From contig JADGCD010000119.1 of assembly GCA_015229165.1 (NCBI GenBank), positions 1 to 6,765 on the forward strand: a stretch of 6,765 bases of DNA, read 5' to 3'. Below are positions 1 through 5,137 of this stretch, one piece after another. Every line of letters begins with the position of its first letter. Position 1 is the first letter of the stretch. The position numbers and the translations under genes were made by a program. Below the pieces are notes generated by a model that saw nothing but the letters and a program-made list of their open reading frames with translations, did not search any database and was not told the DNA's origin. The DNA is from Nitrospinota bacterium (GTDB taxonomy: Bacteria > Nitrospinota_A > UBA7883 > JADGGD01).

Positions 1-203
1 ATCACGCCCCCCTCAACATTCTGGGGGAGCATATGAAGGCCCTCGCTCCCCACCGGGAGAAAACGGTGGTGGTCTACTGCCGCACCCAGCAGCGCTCCGG
101 CTTCGCCGCCGGACAGTTGGCCCAGTCCGGCTTCACCGACGTCAAGGTGATCAACGGCGGCATCCTCCAGTGGGCCCAGAACGGCTACCCGCTGGAAAAA
201 TGA
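1..203 (+). CDS. Rhodanese-domain protein, C-terminal part
   Basis: Only the last 66 codons are in the window, read from base 3 to the TGA at 201-203; the start lies upstream. The visible part is the second half of a rhodanese (sulfurtransferase) domain. The strand VVVYC leads into the active-site loop CRTQQRSG, whose cysteine would carry the persulfide, followed by the helix FAAGQLAQSGF, the strand DVKVINGG and the closing WAQNGYPLE typical of single-domain rhodaneses. The catalytic cysteine is present, so an active enzyme is plausible. The sulfur acceptor, total length and any signal peptide or additional domain cannot be judged from the fragment. A small inverted repeat begins at its stop codon, and the next gene appears to have its own promoter, so it is probably not in the lptE operon. 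The domain assignment is firm; the specific function is unknown. Confidence 0.88.
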   Translation, partial: HAPLNILGEHMKALAPHREKTVVVYCRTQQRSGFAAGQLAQSGFTDVKVINGGILQWAQNGYPLEK

Positions 204-215
204 GGCTTGCGCCTC
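202..215 (+). terminator. Weak hairpin at rhodanese gene end
   Basis: GAGGC-TTGC-GCCTC forms a perfect 5-bp stem overlapping the TGA. It is followed by a pyrimidine-rich stretch (CTCCTCTTC) rather than a clean T run. It could end the rhodanese transcript, but the stem is short and this is a low-confidence call. Confidence 0.25.
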
Positions 216-291
216 CTCCTCTTCGAACGGCTTCAAACGCCTGCGGGGCGCTCTTGCGTTAAAAAGAGGGACGTGCGATCACCGATCCCGG

Positions 292-297
292 TATAAT
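292..297 (+). promoter_or_regulatory. Candidate sigma70 -10 box for lptE operon
   Basis: A perfect TATAAT lies at 292-297 in the gap between the rhodanese gene and lptE. No good -35 hexamer is visible 16-18 bp upstream (GGACGT or similar) and there is no TGn extension, so the call rests on the -10 match alone. If used, transcription would begin near 303-305. That is downstream of the ATG at 296, so this ATG could not serve as the lptE start. Confidence 0.4.
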
Positions 298-320
298 GGG
301 CGGTCGACGCGTCATGTACC

Positions 321-325
321 GGGAG
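321..325 (+). promoter_or_regulatory. Shine-Dalgarno for lptE TTG start
   Basis: GGGAG ends 6 nt before the in-frame TTG at 332. The upstream in-frame ATGs at 296 and 314 have no comparable purine-rich sequence, so this site decides the start in favour of 332. Confidence 0.5.
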
Positions 326-331
326 ATTCCC

Positions 332-841
332 TTGTTCCGTTCGACCCCTCTGCTTTCGCTCTTCTTCGTCCTTGTCCTCGCCGGGTGCGACTACCAGTTG
401 GTGGGAAGGGGGGGGACGTTGCCTCCCGGGATCGGGTCGATCCACCTGCCGACCCTGGTCAACCGGACCGCCGAACCGAATATGGACGTTCGGTTGACGC
501 AGGCGCTCACCCAGCAATTCCTGCTGGACGGGCGGCTGAAGGTGGCGGGACCACAAGCCGACGCCGTCCTGTCGGGGACCATCGTTTCGTATCTTCTCCG
601 TCCGCTGGCCTACGACGGGGCGAACAACGTCACCGAATATCAGGTGTCGCTGGCGGTCGATCTGCTCTTCACCGCCACTGCCGACGGGAAGGTTCTGGTG
701 AAACAGCGGGTCGCCGACACGAGCCAGTACGAGGTCACCGAGTCGGTGGCCGGGTCGGAGGAGGCGCGGGACGGGGCGGTGGCCGTGGCGGCGCAGAAAA
801 TGGCCGAGCGGATCGTCTCGACGATCATCGAAGGATTTTGA
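332..841 (+). CDS. lptE: LPS-assembly lipoprotein LptE
   Basis: Predicted outer-membrane lipoprotein that plugs and helps assemble the LptD barrel, the last step of LPS transport to the cell surface. The TTG start gives 169 residues; in-frame ATGs at 314 (175 aa) and 296 (181 aa) are alternatives. I prefer TTG because GGGAG lies 6 nt upstream and it yields a compact lipoprotein signal, MFRSTPLLSLFFVLVLAGC, with lipobox LAGC and the lipidated cysteine at residue 19. The mature part has the family layout: a short CxYxLxG-like start, a strand with NRTAEP, an amphipathic segment (LTQALTQQFLLDGRLKV), ADAVLSGTIVSY, and a C-terminal helix after a TESVAGSEEARDGAVAVAA stretch. An aspartate follows the lipidated cysteine, where relatives usually have glycine. 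It is the first gene of a probable operon with hflX, a lipoprotein gene and a YkuD enzyme. Family assignment is by remembered similarity and fairly sure; the start is less sure. Confidence 0.85.
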   Translation: MFRSTPLLSLFFVLVLAGCDYQLVGRGGTLPPGIGSIHLPTLVNRTAEPNMDVRLTQALTQQFLLDGRLKVAGPQADAVLSGTIVSYLLRPLAYDGANNVTEYQVSLAVDLLFTATADGKVLVKQRVADTSQYEVTESVAGSEEARDGAVAVAAQKMAERIVSTIIEGF

Positions 842-859
842 CCCCCGCGTGCGCGGGGG
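842..859 (+). other. GC-rich hairpin right after lptE stop
   Basis: CCCCCGCG-TG-CGCGGGGG is a perfect 8-bp inverted repeat starting one base after the lptE stop codon. In RNA it would fold as a 7-bp stem with a 4-nt loop. No T run follows, so it is not a classical terminator. It may cause partial termination or protect the 3' end of lptE mRNA. A second, smaller stem follows at 881-895. Confidence 0.5.
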
Positions 860-880
860 GCGTGTCGGCATGTTCCACAT

Positions 881-895
881 CGGGGGCAATCCCCG
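881..895 (+). other. Second hairpin in the lptE-hflX gap
   Basis: CGGGG-GCAAT-CCCCG forms a perfect 5-bp stem 16 nt before the GGAG that would serve hflX. With the stem at 842-859, most of the 80-nt spacer can fold, leaving the hflX ribosome binding region exposed. No T run follows. Confidence 0.4.
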
Positions 896-910
896 CAACC
901 GAACGGTAAC

Positions 911-914
911 GGAG
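911..914 (+). promoter_or_regulatory. Shine-Dalgarno pointing at an ATC codon (hflX)
   Basis: GGAG within AACGGAG is the only good ribosome binding site before hflX. It lies 7 nt upstream of an in-frame ATC at 922 and about 50 nt from the nearest canonical start (TTG 967). It suggests that translation begins near 922. Confidence 0.45.
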
Positions 915-966
915 TAGCGCCATCAGGAGCGTCGAAGGGGAGACCGGGGGGCTCAAACCGTCCCAG

Positions 967-2595
967 TTGCGCAGTCTCGAGCGATTGTACGGCAGGAAGA
1001 CTCCGGCCGACATGGTGGTCACCGCCGATCTGGGGGCGACCCTTTGTCGTATCTCGTTCGAACTGGGGCGGCAGGTGGCGATTCTTTTGGACCGGCGGGG
1101 GCGGGTGGAATATGTCATCGTCGGCGACAGCGACCAGATCGTCATCCCCGAGCTGGCCCGCGCCCGTGGCGGCGCCGGGCGCCTCAAGGGGCTCCGGCTG
1201 ATTCATACTCACCTGCGGGACGAACCGCTCTCCAAGGACGATCTGAACGACCTTGCCATGCTCCGGCTCGATCTGGTCATGGCCATCGGCGTGGGGAAGG
1301 ACGGAAGTCCGGCGAATGGCCATGTGGCCCATCTGAATCCCGACCGGGGGGGCCAGACCCCCTGGATGCTTCTCGACCCGGTCCCCTTCACCCGGTTCAC
1401 GTTCGACGTCCGCCGCTTCGTGGAGGAACTCGAAGCCCAGATGGGGCGGGTCGACGCGCGCAGAGCCCAGAGCGGCGATCTGGGAGCGTTGCTGGTCCAC
1501 GTCTCGCCGGTTCCCCCGGCGGTGGCCGAACGACGGCTGGAGGAGCTGGCGGAGCTGGCCCGGACGGAGCGGATCGTGGCGCTCGACCGGGTGTCGATCC
1601 GTGCGGCGGCCAATCCGAAGACCCTGGCCGGTTCGGGGCGGATCAAGGATCTGATCCTGCGGGCCATGACGGTGAACGCCGACATGATCCTGTTCGACCA
1701 GGAGCTGACGGGGGCCCAGGCCAAGGCTATCGAGTCAATGGCCGACATGCCGCTGCTTGACCGGACACAACTGATCCTGCGCATCTTCGGCCGCCGCGCC
1801 CACAGCAACGATGGCAAACTGCGGGTGGAGCTGGCGCAGTTGAAGTATCTCCTCCCCCGGGTCGGGGCCAAGGACGACGCCCTCTCCCGCATTCGCGGCG
1901 GCATCGGCATGCGGGGGCCGGGCGAGACCGCCATGGAGCTTTCGCGGCGGCGCCTCACCGAGAAGATTCTGGTCATCGAGCGCAAGCTCGCCCGCCTCAC
2001 CGCCGGCCGCGACCAGCGGCGGGCCGTGCGCAAGAGGAGCGGCGTCCCGCAGGTGGCGATCGTCGGCTACACCAACGCCGGGAAATCGACCCTGCTTAAC
2101 GCCCTTACCAAATCGACGGCGCTGGTGGAGGACAAGCTTTTCGCCACCCTCGATCCGACCACCCGGCGCATCCGGTTTCCCCGGGAGCGGGAGCTGATCT
2201 TCTCCGACACCGTCGGCTTCATCCGGGAGCTGCCGGAGCATCTGCTGGACGCCTTCCGATCCACGCTGGAGGAGTTGGCCGACGCCGACCTGTTGCTCCA
2301 TGTGGTCGACCTCTCCAGCCCCGACTACGAGGAAGAGCTGGCCACCGTGGTGGAGATTCTGGCCCAGTTGGGGCTCGACAAAACCCCCCGGCGGCTGGTG
2401 TTCAACAAGATCGACAAGGTCGATGCGGTGGTGGCCCTCAACGAGGCCACCCGTTGGGAGGCGGCCACCGTCAGCGCGTCGGAGCGGATGGGATTGTCGA
2501 CCCTGACCGACATCATTCTGGACGACCTCGCCCGCGCTGGAAAGGGGACGGGGGAGGCCGTCGGGGAGACGGAAGCCGATGACAAAGGGGAGTAA
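967..2595 (+). CDS. hflX: GTPase HflX (long N-terminal form)
   Basis: Ribosome-associated GTPase that splits stalled or hibernating 70S ribosomes, notably under stress. From the TTG at 967 it has 542 residues. Residues 1-170 are the extra N-terminal region of long HflX proteins (GRQVAILLDRRGRVEYVIVGD, then HTHLRDEPLSKDDLNDLAMLRLDL). The usual HflX N-domain follows from about 173, with LDRTQLILRIFGRRA, GKLRVELAQLKYLLPR and GGIGMRGPGET at 312-321. The G domain carries G1 GYTNAGKST (367-375), G3 DTVGF (414-418), G4 NKID (480-483) and a G5-like VSAS. All nucleotide-binding motifs are intact. The family motif GPGETQLE reads GPGETAME here. The frame stays open upstream to 910 and encodes GETGGLKPSQL, which belongs to the family's conserved N-terminus, so the true start is probably near 922, where only an ATC is found (557 aa). 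The end overlaps the next gene by 17 bp. Confidence 0.93.
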   Translation: MRSLERLYGRKTPADMVVTADLGATLCRISFELGRQVAILLDRRGRVEYVIVGDSDQIVIPELARARGGAGRLKGLRLIHTHLRDEPLSKDDLNDLAMLRLDLVMAIGVGKDGSPANGHVAHLNPDRGGQTPWMLLDPVPFTRFTFDVRRFVEELEAQMGRVDARRAQSGDLGALLVHVSPVPPAVAERRLEELAELARTERIVALDRVSIRAAANPKTLAGSGRIKDLILRAMTVNADMILFDQELTGAQAKAIESMADMPLLDRTQLILRIFGRRAHSNDGKLRVELAQLKYLLPRVGAKDDALSRIRGGIGMRGPGETAMELSRRRLTEKILVIERKLARLTAGRDQRRAVRKRSGVPQVAIVGYTNAGKSTLLNALTKSTALVEDKLFATLDPTTRRIRFPRERELIFSDTVGFIRELPEHLLDAFRSTLEELADADLLLHVVDLSSPDYEEELATVVEILAQLGLDKTPRRLVFNKIDKVDAVVALNEATRWEAATVSASERMGLSTLTDIILDDLARAGKGTGEAVGETEADDKGE

Positions 2596-3520
2596 AATCG
2601 CCCGGCTTTCCATTGCCCTGACGCTGGCGACGGGGCTGTCGGCCTGCGCCACGGGGGGACCGTTGCGCTGGCCGTGGGAGCCGCCGCTTGCCAAAGTAGT
2701 GGAGGCGTCGCTCTCGACGCCCGACGAGCGGGAAGAGAAAACCGTGGTCACCCTCATGACCGACCGCCCGGTGGAGGCGATGGCCTATCGCCTTCGCAAA
2801 CCGGACCGGGTGGCGGTGGAGATCGGCGGCGCCGCTCTCGACGAGGCGATGGCCAAGAGCCTCGCCAGCAGCGGTCTGGTCCGGCGGGTCACGGTCATCC
2901 CCTTCGAGCAGGCCGAGGCGGTGCGGGTGGAGATGGAGACCATCACCTATACCGATTTCGACCTGGCCGCCGAGGGAACCCGGGTGGTCCTGACCCTCAC
3001 CCCCCGCATCGACCGGGAGAAAGAAGAGCTCCGCCGCCAGCTTGAAGCGGCGAAAGTGACCATCGCCCGGATGAAAGACGAGAACACCCCGCCCGCCGCT
3101 CCGGTGGAGGAAATGAGCGCGTCGATCCCGACCCCGGTCCCCTCCCGGACGCCCGAACCCCCGGTCCTGGCGCCGCCGATCGAGAAGGTTCTGATCGACC
3201 GGGTCGAAGCGTGGCGACGGGCTTGGGAGGGGCGCGAGAGCGAAGCCTATGCCGAGCTGTACGCCGCCGGGTTCGCCTCCGACGGGTACGATCGCAATGG
3301 ATGGCTGGAACGGAAAAAGAGGATATTTTCCCGCGCCGGGGAGCTGTCGGTTGCTATCATTGATCCGAAAGTCCTGGTCGAAGGGGAGATGGCCCGGGTC
3401 GTGTTCGTACAGGAATACCGCTCCGGTCGATCCTTTGACCGGGGATGGAAAGAACTGACCTTCGTCCGGGACGAAGGCGCCTGGCGGATCGTGGCGGAGA
3501 GCTGGAGACGTTTGCGATGA
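2579..3520 (+). CDS. Lipoprotein with AMIN-like and NTF2-like domains
   Basis: Predicted 313-residue lipoprotein; no established name recognised. The signal is MTKGSKIARL followed by a hydrophobic stretch and lipobox LSAC, with the cysteine at 23. Residues about 36-143 look like an AMIN domain: strands around KTVVTLMTDRPV, AMAYRLRKPDRVAVEI, VRRVTVIPFEQAEAVRVEME and TRVVLTLTPRI. AMIN domains, as in AmiC and PilQ, bind peptidoglycan. Residues 144-166 are a charged coiled-coil helix, and 171-203 a proline-rich linker. Residues 205-313 look like an NTF2-like domain (VEAWRRAWEGRESEAYAELYA, GYDRNGWLERKKRIF, WKELTFVRDEGAWRIVAESW). That type of domain is fused to the YkuD catalytic domain in Csd6/Pgp2 proteins. 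It starts inside hflX with GGGGAG 10 nt upstream, and its TGA overlaps the ATG of the YkuD gene, so it is very likely a partner or positioning factor for that enzyme. The role is inferred from domains and context. Confidence 0.8.
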   Translation: MTKGSKIARLSIALTLATGLSACATGGPLRWPWEPPLAKVVEASLSTPDEREEKTVVTLMTDRPVEAMAYRLRKPDRVAVEIGGAALDEAMAKSLASSGLVRRVTVIPFEQAEAVRVEMETITYTDFDLAAEGTRVVLTLTPRIDREKEELRRQLEAAKVTIARMKDENTPPAAPVEEMSASIPTPVPSRTPEPPVLAPPIEKVLIDRVEAWRRAWEGRESEAYAELYAAGFASDGYDRNGWLERKKRIFSRAGELSVAIIDPKVLVEGEMARVVFVQEYRSGRSFDRGWKELTFVRDEGAWRIVAESWRRLR

Positions 3521-4470
3521 GCGGATCGGCAGGGTGGGGCGACAGCCTCCGGCGGGCGCTTTACGCCGGAAAGATCCGCCTCCAGGTCGCCCGCAGCAAC
3601 AGCGAGGTGGAGCGGGCGTTCGGGGCGGCGGTCGGACCGGGTCCCGCCCAGTACGGCATGGCCGTCGGCGCCATGGGGGCCGTCACCCTGCTTGCCATGA
3701 TGTTCCTGATGAGCGGCTCCGGCGGGACCGAGGTCCGTGAAGCGCAGGCGACCATCGTTCGCCCGTCCACCCCGGCGAACCGTGTCGTCGCCGCGCCGAT
3801 GATACCTCCCGCATCGACCGTGCAGGAGCCGGATGACCTTCTGATCCGAACGCCCGCCTCACCCGACGGCAAGGGGCTTTTCGCCGCCGTCGACCTTAAC
3901 CGCTTGCCCCGCCCCGCGTATGTCGTTCCGCAGCCCGATCCGAGCGCCCTCCACACCCTGGTGGTGGACAAGAGCCGCAAGGAGCTGTTGGTGCTGGAAG
4001 AGACCCGTGAGAATTTCCGGGTGGTGGAACGGTTCCCCATCTCCATCGGCCCCAAGCCGGGGGACAAGTTCACCGAGGGGGATCTGGCCACCCCTGAAGG
4101 GCTCTATCAGGTGTTGTCGACCAAGGAAGGGCCCGACCTTCCCGGCAAGTATGGCCCCCGGGCTTATGTTCTCAACTATCCGAACCGGATCGACCGGGCC
4201 GCCGGAAAGAGCGGCTACGGTATCTGGATACACGGCTCAGGCCTCGGACTGGCGACCGAAGACACCGAGGGGTGCGTCGAGGTCAATGACGAAAACATCA
4301 TGAAGCTGGGGAGCTATATCGCCACCGGGACGCCGGTCTACATCTTCCCCGACGGTTTCGAGACACCGGTGGAGAACGGCGTCATCCAGAAAAGTCTCGT
4401 CCGCCCTGAAACGGTGTACGGGCTCAAGGAATACCGGAACGCCACCTTGGCCCGCCTCGAAGCCCGCTGA
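3517..4470 (+). CDS. YkuD-family L,D-transpeptidase/carboxypeptidase, membrane-anchored
   Basis: Predicted peptidoglycan enzyme of 317 residues acting in the periplasm on stem peptides, by 3-3 crosslinking, lipoprotein attachment or L,D-carboxypeptidase trimming. The start at 3517 is chosen over an in-frame ATG at 3445 because it forms an ATGA overlap with the previous stop and has GGAG 9 nt upstream. Residues 1-45 are basic and probably cytoplasmic; 46-66 form one transmembrane segment; 67-143 are a Pro/Ala-rich linker. The YkuD domain spans about 145-277, from LHTLVVDKSRKELLVLE through TPEGLYQVL to IWIHGSG and TEGCVEVND. The putative catalytic pair is His239 and Cys253. The cysteine motif is TEGC rather than the common SHGC. 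The HG-to-GC spacing is short and the IWIHG context is closer to Csd6/Pgp2-type enzymes, though no NTF2-like domain follows. The upstream gene encodes that domain. The family is sure; transpeptidase versus carboxypeptidase is open. Confidence 0.9.
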   Translation: MSGSAGWGDSLRRALYAGKIRLQVARSNSEVERAFGAAVGPGPAQYGMAVGAMGAVTLLAMMFLMSGSGGTEVREAQATIVRPSTPANRVVAAPMIPPASTVQEPDDLLIRTPASPDGKGLFAAVDLNRLPRPAYVVPQPDPSALHTLVVDKSRKELLVLEETRENFRVVERFPISIGPKPGDKFTEGDLATPEGLYQVLSTKEGPDLPGKYGPRAYVLNYPNRIDRAAGKSGYGIWIHGSGLGLATEDTEGCVEVNDENIMKLGSYIATGTPVYIFPDGFETPVENGVIQKSLVRPETVYGLKEYRNATLARLEAR

Positions 4471-4490
4471 CCCTTTCGGATCGCAGGATA

Positions 4491-4505
4491 CGGGGAGCCG
4501 CCCCG
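4491..4505. terminator. Small stem between convergent genes
   Basis: CGGGG-AGCCG-CCCCG gives a 5-bp stem in the 35-nt gap between the YkuD gene (+) and the glutaredoxin-like gene (-), abutting the latter's stop. Its position would suit a bidirectional terminator, but there is no T run on either strand, so support is weak. Confidence 0.25.
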
Positions 4506-4757
4506 CTACGGCGTCATCAGCTCCTTTAACTCTTTCTCGAACCGCTCCCGGTCAAACCGGTTCCCGTCCATGAACCTGCCCCGGTACTCAAGGGTGGGGA
4601 TCACCCGTCTCCCCCGCGCCGCGACGATCAGGTCGGTGGCGTCGGGGTTGGCGTCGATATCGATCTCGTTGTAGGGGATCCCTAGCGCTTCGAGCGTCCG
4701 CTTGGCCGCAACGCAGTCGGGACACCAGGAGGTCGTATAGAAGTTGATCAGGCTCAC
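4506..4757 (-). CDS. Glutaredoxin-like protein (CPDC)
   Basis: Small thioredoxin-fold disulfide reductase of the glutaredoxin-like (YruB/mycoredoxin-like) type; presumed cytosolic. The GTG start at 4757 gives 83 residues. The first strand LINFYTTSW leads into the redox motif CPDC (Cys12, Cys15), followed by the helix VAAKRTLEALGI, the strand YNEIDIDANP, and RRVIPTLEYRGR with the cis-proline at 54. The frame stays open to an ATG at 4841 (111 aa), with further ATGs at 4814, 4802 and 4787. The extra residues (SPIRFGMTEGMGREKMG and so on) look like non-coding sequence, have no convincing ribosome binding site, and lie in front of a domain that is already complete. An AAGAGA sits about 8 nt before the GTG. 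The substrate or electron donor cannot be read from context. It converges on the YkuD gene and diverges from the zinc-ribbon gene. The fold is confident; the start is moderate. Confidence 0.85.
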   Translation of the reverse strand: MSLINFYTTSWCPDCVAAKRTLEALGIPYNEIDIDANPDATDLIVAARGRRVIPTLEYRGRFMDGNRFDRERFEKELKELMTP

Positions 4758-4808
4758 AGTCGCATCTCTTTTTGATGGAGACCCCATTTTCTCGCGGCCC
4801 ATCCCTTC

Positions 4809-4843
4809 TGTCATCCCGAATCGAATGGGAGAGGGGAGCATCT
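4809..4843. repeat. Possible degenerate TGTCAT-type dispersed repeat
   Basis: The segment opens TGTCATCCCGAATCGAA and ends GCATCT, in the gap between two divergent genes. It resembles the common bacterial intergenic repeat family of the form TGTCATCC-GA-CGAA-G-GGATCT. The match is partial and from memory. A second TGTCAT-initiated segment lies at 6101-6145. No clear promoter for either flanking gene is visible in this gap. Confidence 0.3.
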
Positions 4844-4850
4844 ATGGGGT

Positions 4851-4855
4851 GGAGG
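4851..4855 (+). promoter_or_regulatory. Shine-Dalgarno of the zinc-ribbon gene
   Basis: GGAGG lies 8 nt before the ATG at 4864 and only 2 nt before the ATG at 4858. The spacing selects 4864 as the start. Its strength supports this small ORF being a real gene. Confidence 0.65.
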
Positions 4856-4863
4856 TTATGAAA

Positions 4864-5085
4864 ATGAGAACCAAATCCAATAAGCGCAAGGACGCCTCGA
4901 CAGAAAAAAGGGGAGACTCTTCTGTCGTAGTCAGAAAGCTGGAGCGGGAACGTCCCCAATGCCGTCACTGCGGAGGCCTTATGCGACGGGACGAGATCGG
5001 GCTGGTTTGCGTAATGTGCGGGAGGGGAGAGACTCACTCCTGCGATCATTGCCTGATGCGGGACGCAACCAACGTGGCGGCGTAA
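4864..5085 (+). CDS. Small zinc-ribbon-like protein, function unknown
   Basis: A 73-residue protein I do not recognise as a named family. Residues 1-32 are hydrophilic, basic and probably disordered (MRTKSNKRKD onward). Three CxxC pairs follow: C33-RH-C36 with a GGLM turn, C49-VM-C52, and C60-DH-C63. The first two pairs, about 12 residues apart and each next to a short strand, fit a treble-clef or zinc-ribbon knuckle that binds one Zn. The third pair could bind through another chain or extend the site. An upstream GGAGG is well placed. Base composition is visibly lower in G+C than the flanking genes, with codons such as AAA, AGA, ACA and TCT, so it may be accessory or recently acquired. It is divergent from the glutaredoxin-like gene and convergent with panE, so it is probably transcribed alone. 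A metal-binding role is inferred from the cysteines; nucleic-acid or protein binding is a guess. Confidence 0.65.
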   Translation: MRTKSNKRKDASTEKRGDSSVVVRKLERERPQCRHCGGLMRRDEIGLVCVMCGRGETHSCDHCLMRDATNVAA

Positions 5086-5137
5086 AAGTTGATGTGCAAC
5101 ATTGGCTGTTTGGCGCAGTATTATGTATTCGTTATTG

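Noticed and set aside
870..917. Idea that a frameshift joins the ATG 870 ORF to hflX
   Set aside because: The conserved GETGGLKPSQ segment is already in the hflX frame without any shift, and the ATG 870 frame shows no HflX-like residues.
640..1500. Long minus-strand ORF (286 codons) across lptE and hflX
   Set aside because: The opposite strand encodes recognisable LptE and HflX sequence. This frame is open because of high GC and has no recognisable domain.
1735..2757. 340-codon minus-strand ORF opposite the HflX G domain
   Set aside because: It shadows the G1-G5 motifs of HflX; its translation is Gly/Arg/Gln-rich low-complexity with no domain.
3445..3516. Upstream ATG for the YkuD gene adding 24 residues
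   Set aside because: The added residues overlap the end of the NTF2-like domain, are Arg-rich shadow sequence, and the ATGA junction with GGAG at 3504 explains the start better.
4758..4841. N-terminal extension of the glutaredoxin-like protein to ATG 4841
   Set aside because: The thioredoxin fold is complete from the GTG at 4757, and the extra 28 residues look like translated intergenic, repeat-like DNA.
4744..4863. Extension of the zinc-ribbon ORF to ATG 4744
   Set aside because: It would overlap the glutaredoxin-like gene. The extra sequence has no domain, and the strong GGAGG points to 4864.
5115..5137. TATTAT in the AT-rich gap between the zinc-ribbon gene and panE as a promoter
   Set aside because: No -35 at usable spacing and no gene downstream on that strand; it is a convergent gap.
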